A stretch of DNA of 64,000 nt from Trametes villosa (lineage: Eukaryota > Basidiomycota > Agaricomycetes > Polyporales > Polyporaceae), in the NCBI GenBank assembly GCA_002964805.2, contig PUDQ02000010.1, positions 558,001 through 622,000 on the forward strand. The letters run 5' to 3'. The translations under genes and the position numbers were made by a program. This document shows positions 13,119 through 22,957 of this stretch, in pieces. The notes under the pieces are model-generated. The model saw nothing but the letters and a program-made list of their open reading frames with translations. It was not told the DNA's origin and ran no database searches. The first letter of the stretch is position 1; every line of letters begins with the position of its first letter.

Positions 13119-14070
13119 GAGATTTGCTACGGGAAAACCTGAGGAAAAGCCCAGGTTTTCGCGACATATGCATCACATTTTCCTCGGTCAAACATGCGGA
13201 AATTTCGATGCAAAGTTTCAGTTTTCGGCATGTTTTACACACGTTTTCCGCGGGCGCTTGATTTAGCAGGCAGTGCGCTTGCAGCGGCGCTTGCCCTGGG
13301 TTTCTCGCCTCCGCCTGCCAGTGGTGCAGCAAGCAGCCCGAACTTGGGTCAAGGAACGTATAAATATATTACTGAGGCCCGGCTATACAGTACCCACACT
13401 CAAGTACATGCTATCGGAGCCTTAGGAGAGTCATACCGGGGCGGGGACGTGACTGGGAGTCCTCGACAAAACGGGCTGCGGTAACTTACTGTAGATATAT
13501 GCACCGGGGAGGGACATGTCCAGCAACTACGTGGCCCAGGTGATTGGGTATCAACATCAGTCAGAGCAAGATAGGTAGAACACGGGCAACACTGCTCACC
13601 TCAGAAACAAGGGCGGACAACTCCAGCGCATACAGTCACCCGGGCCTGGGTCCTGCCAGGGAGGCGTGCTGGCTACTCCACGCCACATCCGGGTCCCGTC
13701 CAGTGTGTGCACTCAGCGGAGCTGGGGGCCAGCTAATCAGCAAGCCCGTGCAGTGAGCACCAACTAGTGGAACATCAGATCGAGCTACTAACCTTGTCTC
13801 ATGGGTTCACCCATGATCTTTCGGGCCCTGCGGGTCGGTCACAGTGATCAGCCTATGCGTATGTGAGACACGAACATGAGTAGCACTTGAGTGCGGTTAC
13901 ATACCTTGCAGTGCGGTTCGGCCACTATGAGGTAACCGAGGGCGTGGGGTACGGACAGCGCTGTAATGAGATGTGAAGGACATACGAAAGACTACAGTGC
14001 GTACATACCTGTTGAATATGCTGCTACTGTTGGCCACAGTCAACCGGAAGAGGATAGCACAGTTCAGTAT

Positions 14071-17000
14071 TACGATTGATGAGGAACGAAGAAATCGTTT
14101 CTTATAGGGTGAGCTTCCTGCCAACTCGCGTCACGGAAAGTCAACCCCGTGGGAAAAATATTTTCAATCTCAGCTAACCAATCATTAGATCTGAAATAAG
14201 CGCCACATACAACTTTCACATACAAACTTGGGGTTAGGGTCACAGTCCATTAGAAAATCTAGGGTTAGAGACTAGATCATGCACACAGCCACCCTGACTG
14301 CTTGCTAGCCTCGCTCTAATGCTCTATGGTGGGCGCCTGTGTAACCCTAGGTGGCACAACATGTGCAATCACTCTCCCCACCACTGTTTGAAGCCACAAG
14401 GTATGCTACTAATGCTTTTATAAGGGGTATACACATTGATTACACATCAGGAGTACAGTAATGGTGACATAACATCATTCCATACTGAGATGATGTAGCC
14501 GTTCTTTGCGACCATACTTCAGTCACAATACACTGAGGTGTGATCTTGCTCCAACAGCTCAATGGGTAACTGCACCAACATCTAACACTGTCTCTTCACA
14601 TATACTGAGGTCTTTACAACACAGTATTACAGTCAATGCCTCTCTGGCTGCTCATTCAATGATAAGACATCAAATTGTGCATAATCATGGAACCTTAAGG
14701 CTTATGCTGAGAGGATGTACACTAATCAGTTAGAGCTTGAAACCAGCTTTCTAATGGTATATAACACATGCATGTTAGATACAAATTGAAGGATGCATTG
14801 CCCACTGTCTCTTATGGGGTGCTTATAAGTGTTCTTTTGCCACATACCAGCAGCAGTGATGACTGAGGTCAGAGCTGAAAGCCACCATTAGATAGCTCTC
14901 AAAAATGCCTTTCTAACGGTATACTACACATGTTGTTTAAGCAAAAACTGGATGTGCTGTGGCTAACAACCTATAAGACGATCTAGGCTTTTGGGTGCTA
15001 GCATTGTTTCAAATGGAGTAAAACCGCTTTAGCGCAGTAACTAGAGGGTATAGAGCCACAGAAACAATCACATCAGGTAACTCTTGACCACTAGCATATT
15101 ATGGAGCCAAGCTATACCCCATTTAGTAAGGAGACTACTGTGTAAACAGTGATTTACTGCTTTTTGCTTGAGTGAATACAACATTAGTGGTTTTAAGGGA
15201 CAAAGAGGTGCTTGTACCACAACTACACCTTTGTATATTTTGCAAACATTAACAAGGTCAACCAAGATGCTAGTTTGACAGTACACTGCTGTACAGGCTG
15301 AGTAAGTGGTTTATATGTCCTTGCAATGAAGTATTATAGAGGACATAATGGTCATCAATACATATTAATACCCCCTATTGTAGAGCTCAGGAGCACCTTC
15401 CTAACAGTATATGACACATGCCGTTTGAAGGAGAACTGGAGGAGCAGTGGCCAAAAGAACTAGAGGAGGGGGCAATAATGTAAGCTGTGGCTGAGAACAA
15501 ACAAAGCCAAAGCTGATGGCAGGGAACGCGGATTCTGCGTTCCCTGCCATCAGCTTTGGTCTTGTTTGGTTCCCAACACAAATGCTTTCATTTTGGGCCA
15601 CTGGATAGTCCAAATATCATGTATCATATGTCATTAGAAAGCTATGAGTGAGCAGAATCCAATGGTGTACAAACTGGAATGTAATACTCTCTCAAGTACT
15701 AATAAATAAGGCAGCACATCACCATTAGTGCCACAATTCAGCCACATTCAGCTTCTATGGCTCATATATCAGTATAGTATGCACAAACTCCCCAAGTGTT
15801 ACATACCATTGGATTCAGATTTCCAACCCCTATTCAATGAATTATACCATATGTTGTATAAGTAACTACAGGCAGCAGGAATGACCAAATGCTGCTCAAA
15901 ATGGCAGCAGTATATAGTATAATCAATTTGTCTAGTGCTTTCAGCATGATACAATGGTTCAGTCAATGGAATACCTCCTGTGGTGTGCTAAGCAGACAAA
16001 TCCTGAGCTGTCACCTTCCATTATATGTATGATATCAAGAAGAAAGGAGGGACAACCATGTAAGCTGTGGCTCATAACATAGATCCCTTTGTATCTTTGG
16101 CCCTGGTAGTCCAAATGAAATGAAACAAGTGTTAGCAGGAAGCTGTCTACGAGTAGTACCACACTGTGTATAAATTGAGGTGTGATGCTGACTACAGCAT
16201 TGTCTAACAGTGCTATAATTCCCCATCAGTGCACCAGCTCAGCCACATCCAGATTCTCTGGCTAATATCTTGGTTTTTTGTGCACAAATCCCTGAAGTGT
16301 TATATGTCATCGGATTTAGCTTTTTGAGCTCTATTCAATGGTGCACACTCAATATCCCAAACAAGGCATCAGGCCTTGAAACCATCAGTAGTGTTAAACT
16401 GCCTACTATACATAACAAGTGAATAAATTGAACCCTTGTTAATATGCTGATTGAGTATCACTGCAGGTGGAATATATATGAAAATACTCCTACATCCAAG
16501 TAGTCAACCACTATGCTCCTACTAACAGTGGAGATAGCAAACCAAGTCAATCCCTCAGATCTATAATAGCTGATTTCACTGGCTGCATTTGGTGTATATT
16601 TGCTACATCAGGTAAATTTCCAGTCTTGTTAGGCTGTTCCTACTAATAGAATCCCTATGGTTTGAAAATGCTGGCAAAATCGCTTAGTCAACACAATGAG
16701 AGGTCAAATCATCATAATAAGTTTTAATCAGTACCTCTACATAAACTACAACCCTGACATGGTATTAATTACAGCTCAATGGCGAACATCATAGCTGATG
16801 TAACCAGAGCACACAGTTATTCAAAACCTGAAGAGCAATACTAGTGTTCAAACATCTGGAGATATAGTCAGAAAGGCCAGCCCTTCTATGCTAGGGTGTT
16901 CAATGATCAGTAACAAAGCTGAAATACTCCTTCAAGTAGATGCCAAAAATCAAATCAGTTGCTCGCATTGCTGTAGAAGATGTTCTCTAAAAATACAATT

Positions 17001-17333
17001 GTGGCAAAGAGACATGTATACTCGCTCAACCAGGGAAGTGTCCTGTATACATTGCTTGTCCTATGTGTGAGATATTTAGCACTCCTAGTACGCTTTAGCA
17101 GGTGTCTTTTGGCCTGAGGAGCAGGCAGGTTCAAATCAACATAATGCTGTCAGTGAATCAATGCTTGACATATGGAGGTGCATCAAGCCCCCTTGTCAAC
17201 ACCACAATGCAATTCTCTATATTAGTTATTCAGCATACTGAGAGGTGGTGATATACATATCATCTAGAGTCTTTGCAAAACTTCATCAATCGGACATGCC
17301 AGTATTGGCCCTCTACCCCCAAGTGATTAACAC
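14071..17333 (+). mobile_element. Y family copy 3, full length
   Basis: It runs from TACGATTGATGAGG to CTCTACCCCCAAG, flanked by T on both sides, 3.26 kb, inside X. The slot that holds hairpin B in other copies here holds hairpin A (15507-15559). The usual A slot (about 16060) has no hairpin at all. No coding frame is present. Confidence 0.85.
15507..15559. repeat. Hairpin cassette A located in the B slot of Y copy 3
   Basis: A perfect 23-bp stem (15507-15529 with 15537-15559), the cassette A sequence. The flanks, CAATAATGTAAGCTGTGGC on one side and TCCCAACACAAATGC on the other, are those of slot B. Confidence 0.95.
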
Positions 17334-17811
17334 GGGGGAAACGAAGCAGTCAGACGTACTTAGGCTGACTATATGCGAACACCCCGAGCCTCCGCTTACT
17401 CGTAGTCCAGGCCGGCGTATAACGAGATTGCATAGCGCACAGAACGCTCATGATGAATGAATACTTACCTGAGCTATAGGCCGGGGGTGCGGGTCGGGGA
17501 GCCCTGGGTACGGGAAGGCACAAGGAGGTGAGTACGGTGGTGGTGGTGGTGGTGGTTGTAGTCCAAGGGTGCAAGGCGTGTCAAACCTAAGTGTCGTGAC
17601 GCGTTAATGGACGCGCAAGCGCCCATTGAGCGCTCGGTGATAGCAGGCCACCGCAGGCCACCGCCCACGCAGCCGCGTTTACTCGCAGCAAATATTGTGA
17701 AAACATAGTTCCGGGAAAACAGCCAGAAAACCTCCAGCAAACTTGGACTTCGGCACACATTTTCTCGTAGCAAATCTAATTTGATCTGCTGTGTAATCTG
17801 GATCAAAAATC

Positions 17812-20060
17812 ATGGACCCCAGCTCAGATTTCCAGAATGCCATGGTGGAGTATCTGGAAAGTGTTCACATGGGAGAATTTATCACTGGGAGCATGGAAAG
17901 TGTAAAACAGAATATTCCTGAAGAGGAGCATAAAAATCCTGCCAGAACGTCTCCAACAGAGACACTGCCTGAAGCGCCACCCAAGAGATGTGACCACCCA
18001 CCAAAAACAGAATGTGTCGAGTGTCAGAGACATAAGTCGTGGTGGGACAGGTTCAGGCAGACCGTAGATGAGATATTATACCTGTCCAACAGACACACCT
18101 GCCGTGCATCGTTCAAGAAAGACAAGGCTGATCTGAAAAGGTCTGACAAGCCTGACTTTGACAACCGCAGCTGCACTGATAAAAATGGCAACTGCAAGGC
18201 TCGCTTTCCAAGGGAGACCCGTCCAGAAACTATAGTGGACCCTAGTACGGGTGCACTGCTGATGAGAAAGGGTGAAGCCTGGCTGAATACATTCACGCCT
18301 GCAGTGACATATCTGATGCGCAGCAACACTGATGTCACCAGTCTGCTCTCAGGCACTGCTATTAAATCTGTCATAGCCTATGTGGCGGACTATATCACAA
18401 AAACCCCACTCAAGACGCATGTGATGTTTCAGTCCATTCAGCAAGTGTTTGAGCGGAATGTCGAGCTACTAGGAAGCCAGAAGTCTACCAAGGAGAAGGC
18501 TCGCTCATTAATCACTAAAATAGTAAACTCCCTGACAGCCTGCTCAGAAATTGGCGGACCCATGGCAGCCATGTATCTGCTCAAGCATCCCGACCTTTAC
18601 AAGAGCCACAGGTTCCGTACATGCTTCTGGAAGGGGTATGTGTACGAGGTGATGCACGCATGGGAGGACTCTGCCAAGATTGCCGAGGAGGGCACTACTA
18701 AGGTGATGCTTGGCCTGGCAGGGAATGGGGAGACCACCAGGCGGATTATTGCTCTTTCCCCCGTGCAAGATTATATATGGCGCCCCACAGAGTATGAAGA
18801 CATGTCACTGTATGACTGGGTCCGGCTGGCAGAGAAGCAGCGCATCAGTGGCCGCAAGAAGGGCCCTAAGCTTGAGGAATATCCTGAACAAGAAGATGTA
18901 GACTCTGAGTTTGAGGACAACTATAATGTCAATGAAGATGCTGAGCTCAAGGGTGCAGGACTGCCTGCAGAAGAGGAAGAAGAATCAGAGGATGAACTTT
19001 TGCTGACCAAGGCTTCTAATCAGTGCCTACAGGAAGATACAGCCCCTGATCCTAAGAAAGCTAATCCCTGATCCAAATACGTTAGGTTTCATGAAAACCA
19101 TCCGCAGGATGAGACACACCATGCCAAGCTTCTGGATGAGTCCGAGGCATTTGTTCCCAACTTTATTGGCGGCTCACTTCCACGCCGGGATGCAGGCAAC
19201 CGGGAGCAGTACCGCATGACCATGCTCACACTCTTCAAGCCGTGGTGGGCGGGGCAGGATCTGAGGCCTAGTCAGGATGTGCTCTGGGATGATGTATTCA
19301 ACGGATATCCATTCACCGAGAGGCAGAAGGAGGTCATGAAGTTTTTCCATATCAAATATGAGTGCAATGATGCCAGGGATGACTTTTCTGCAGCTCGCAA
19401 AAAGGGTGCAAAGACTGGCAGCTCGCCTTTCAACCTGGATAATGCCACCCTCGATGACATGGACACCCAGTACTATAATGATGATGGTGAACTGAATATC
19501 AGTGAAATTGAAGCCATGGTCCTGCGTGCTAATGACTGGACAGAGTTGAGCAACGCAGAAATCAGCAGACGGGCACATATGGCCCAGGCGGAACAAATTA
19601 TTCAGAGCTCTGGCTGGCTAGACCCCATGAAAGAAAAGGCAGCAGCTGACCTGCCCTCACGGTTCCAAAGCAAGGAAGACATGAGCTCAGCTGACTGGAA
19701 GAGTATTCTTGCCAGAAAGCGCCAGGAGATATTGGATGCCCGGGATGCACAGGCTGCTCTGAAGAAACCTGCTTATGCAAATAACTCCCTGCCTGCCAAC
19801 ACAGAAGTCGACGAGGTCAAGGTGATTGACAAGTCATACTATATGAGCAAAGCATTCAGAGCACAGGACCAGGAGGCACGGGCACTCATTGACAGCACTG
19901 CCAGAGAATTCAGCCTCAATGAAGCACAGGAGCGCGCCTTCCGTATTGTGGCCAACCATGCTGTAGAGTCAAATGGCGAGCATCTTAAAATGTATCTTGG
20001 GGGCATAGCAGGTACTGGAAAGTCCCAGGTCATCAAAGCTCTCACACACTTTTTTGCCAC
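17812..20060 (+). pseudogene. Helitron Rep C-terminal half and start of helicase
   Basis: The frame resumes after X with VEYLESVHMGEFITG, a standard Rep segment. It continues through CKARFPRETRPE and the likely nuclease-tyrosine region SVIAYVADYITK. An in-frame TGA at 19069-19071 is followed in the same frame by helicase-linker sequence and the Walker A motif GGIAGTGKSQVI (about 20005-20040). Just after it, near the run of T at 20050, the frame shifts. The stop upstream of 17812 shows that a few codons at the X junction were lost or altered. Confidence 0.8.
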
Positions 20061-21838
20061 ACATCATTATGTGCATGGCACCCACTGGGTCTGCTGCTGC
20101 CCTGATCGGAGGCTCTACATACCACTCAATGCTGGGTCTTAGGCAGAACAGCTCCTCAGACTCTGTTGCCACCTTGCTGCAAGTGCGTGCACGCCTCCAG
20201 AATGTTGAGTATATGTTTATTGATGAGATCAGTATGGTTGACTGCGGCAGTGTATATACCATCTGCGCAAAAATGTGTGCAGCACTCAAAAATGATGGAG
20301 CACCATTTGGGGGCATCAATATGATTTTTGCAGGAGACTTTGCCCAGCTGCCCCCTGCCATGAGCGGCAATGCATTATATTCACACAAGGTTGGCCGGGT
20401 CATCCACCGCACCCACAGCCATGCGCAGCAGCAAGCCTCCATTGGCAAGGCACTGTGGCACCAGTTCACCACTGTGGTCATATTGAGAGAGAACATGCGG
20501 CAGCGGTCCCAGGGTGTGAATGATGCCAAGCTCAGAACAGCGCTGGAAAATCTCAGATATAAATCCTGCACACCTGAGGACATTCAGCTTCTCCAATCTC
20601 GTGTTGCAGGCCGTGGTCCAGGGAGACCCAAACTCAACCAGCCATGCTTCCGCAATGTGTCTATTATCACAGCCTGGAATGCCCACAGAGACAAGATCAA
20701 TGAGCTGGGCTGCGAGCGGTTTGCAAGGGAAAATGGCCAGCCCCTGACTGCCTTTTATTCTGTTGACAAGCTGTCTGCCAGCAATGACGATGAAGCAACC
20801 AAAAAGCAGAGGAGGCAGACTATGAATCCCAGGCGTTCTACCAATATTCTGAGCCCTGAACTCCAGGACTGCCTGTGGAATCTCTCACATACTCTGACAG
20901 ACCACCTGCCTGGCAAGCTCACACTGTGCGTTGGGATGCCAGTAATGATTAAAATCAATGAAGCAACAGAGTGCTGCGTGACCAATGGTGCAGAGGGAGT
21001 GGTGGTAGGCTGGAAGTCCAGACCCATCAGCGAAGACAAGGAGACACTGGAGACATTATTTGTCAAGCTTACTGCTGCACCCACTCCAGTGAAACTGGAA
21101 GGACTCCCAGAAAATGTAGTGCCCATCAGCCACCAGTCGCGCAAGATCAGATGCAAGATGCCCAATGGAAATTTCCTGTCCATCTCCCGGGACCAGGTGT
21201 CTGTGATTCCCAACTTTGCCATGACAGACTTTGGTTCCCAGGGGCGCACCCGGCCGCACAATGTGTGTGATTTACAGAATTGCCGCTCACATCAGTCCAT
21301 ATACACATGCCTGTCCAGGGGATCCACATATAATGGGACTATTATTGTGCAGCCCTTTGACCCACGGAAGCTGACTGGGGGAATAGCAGGAAGTCTGCGC
21401 CAGGAGTTCAGGGAGCTTGAACTGCTGGATGAGATAACCAAACTGCGCTACCTGGGCAAAATATCACCTGCAGTCACTGGCATCACACGAAATGAGCTGG
21501 TCCATTCATTCAGACAGTGGAAGGGCGAGAAATTCATGCCGAAGACAATGCATGCTGCCCTGACTTGGAATGTCAGTGACCCTTTCCCAGTTGAAGACGT
21601 CCAAAGTGATGCATCGTGGCAGGTGATTGAAAAACCCAAACCCAAGGATAAAAAGCAGCCCAAGCCAATGTTGAATGTGGTGATTCTTCGCGTTCTTTGC
21701 GTCCGTTTGATTTCAGACTTTGCACAGCGCTCGCGCGCGGTGCCTCCTTCCTATTCTAGAATTCCTAGGCGCCGGCGCCCAGAAACGCGCCGGCTCCAGC
21801 TGGAATTGAACTCTCAACCTTCTGGGTTTTCCTACTGA
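20054..21838 (+). pseudogene. Helitron PIF1-like helicase, C-terminal part
   Basis: After the frameshift the protein continues with CMAPTGSAAALIGG, Walker B MFIDEISMV, FAGDFAQLPP and LCVGMPVMIKIN. It then has TDFGSQGRTR with CLSRGSTYNGTIIV, the order of motifs in PIF1/RecD2-type Helitron helicases, which unwind DNA during rolling-circle transfer. From about 21690 the sequence becomes Arg-rich and GC-rich and stops at 21836-21838. This tail looks like a short unrelated insertion rather than helicase. Confidence 0.82.
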
Positions 21839-22194
21839 ACGCTTCACAGCACTTATTTCGTTTCCTCCATAGCTCGCTTACTTAATGCTTTTGTTGTCGG
21901 ATATTTGGCCCACGCCTCGTCCTCCCTGCGGTCCTCGTCGTCTGCTTTCCTCAGCAGCTCAACTTGGACCACAGGTGAGATACAGGTCGTTCTTCATGTA
22001 ATGTATTCAGCAGCTCAACTTGGACCACAGTTTGTTGTCTGTCAACTTGAGCCCCAGCCTTCGCTCTCAGCAGCATCAGGCTCTAACAGCCAACAGAAAT
22101 TCAGGATCCACAGGCACAGACATCTGGATACGTTGCAGCAAAGGGTACGCAAGCCCTGACGACTGTAAGCAACACCATTGATAAGAAAGCAACT

Positions 22195-22957
22195 AAGCGG
22201 AAACGGGAGGATGATTCTGATGATGTGGTTGCTCCCAAAAAGTGCGCGGTGAAGAGTTAGCTCCCAGAGTCAGCCTGGTAGGATTCAAGTGGGACAGTAC
22301 CAACTGCAGCTGTGCATATGACAGCATTCTCACAGTACTGCTCACAGTATTTAATGAGTGTAAGCAGCAGTGGGGTGAAATAATGCCTGCACAAAACCCT
22401 CTGCTGTCCAAAATTACTGAAGGCTTCAACCACAGTTCTACAAATATTGTTGACTACACAACGGGCAATCAGGCAGTCAGTCAGAGATATTCTCCATGCC
22501 CAGGATCCTGACATTTATCCTAATGGACCAGCAGGAACTGATGTCTATGCCCTTGTCAGAGAGCTGCTGCAAGCCTGTGAAGACACCCAGACCCAGTACT
22601 ATGCATGTCAATCATGCCATTATTCTAGCGAGGCTGAGGGTGCGAGCAATATTCTCTGGGACACCTCTAAGCAGATCTGGAAAAACAGCTTGTACAAAGG
22701 AGGGTCATACAAAGGCCAGAGTATCACTGCCTGGATTGGTGCCATCTTCAACCAAGAGACAAGCCAGACATGCCCCCAGTGTGAGCGGCCATTGCACCAG
22801 TGCATAAAATTTACTTTGGCAAGTTTCACTTCACATGCCGTGTAGTGGACAAACATGGTGATGTATGGTTCCGTGATGGGATTAAAACTGGGACTAGTCT
22901 TGTAGAAGAGGGAAATATTATCAACCTTGATAAGTCACCTGGCGCAGTGACTGACGT
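22195..22957 (+). pseudogene. USPL1-like cysteine peptidase domain carried by the Helitron
   Basis: Three frames give one coherent domain. A basic linker (KRKREDDSDDVVAPKK) comes before GFKWDSTNCSCAYDSILTVL, a Cys box with the candidate nucleophile in CAYDS. Then, after a frame change near 22470, comes DIYPNGPAGTDVYALVREL and two CxxC pairs (CQSC, CPQC). After another shift near 22810 comes KFHFTCRVVDKHGDVWFRDG, with the candidate catalytic His (HFT) and Asp (RDG). The Cys-His-Asp order and the paired CxxC resemble USP-fold proteases, closest by memory to the SUMO-specific USPL1 (C98) type. The substrate is unknown, and this copy is frameshifted. Confidence 0.6.

Larger units (their letters stand above)
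13120..17777. mobile_element. Insertion X with short TIRs, splitting the Helitron Rep
   Basis: The left end AGATTTGCTACGGGAAAA (13120) is mirrored by TTTTCTCGTAGCAAATCT (17760-17777). Inside are 13140-14070 and 17334-17759, GC-rich and without a recognisable gene, plus a complete Y copy. A (GGT)n tract sits near 17535-17556. No clear target duplication is visible. X separates the HUH motif from the rest of Rep, so it arrived after the Helitron. Confidence 0.6.
10549..22957 (+). mobile_element. Decayed autonomous Helitron, interrupted by insertion X
   Basis: The coding order on the plus strand is DUF6570-like region, Rep (HUH), PIF1-like helicase, then a USP-like cysteine peptidase. This is the RepHel layout of fungal Helitrons with an accessory protease. 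The element lies in the KDZ intron. Coding damage includes an in-frame TAG at 12235, insertion X at 13120-17777, an in-frame TGA at 19069, a frameshift near 20050, a disturbed helicase C-terminus after about 21680, and frame shifts near 22470 and 22810. I could not define the TC and CTRR ends: 10011-10548 holds the 5' side without a clear terminus, and the 3' side merges into intron remnant near 22955. Confidence 0.8.

Noticed and set aside
21790..21860. tRNA-like or SINE-like sequence on the reverse strand (GAGTTCAATTCC)
   Set aside because: Only a T-arm-like box is visible; the acceptor stem and a proper anticodon arm could not be formed.
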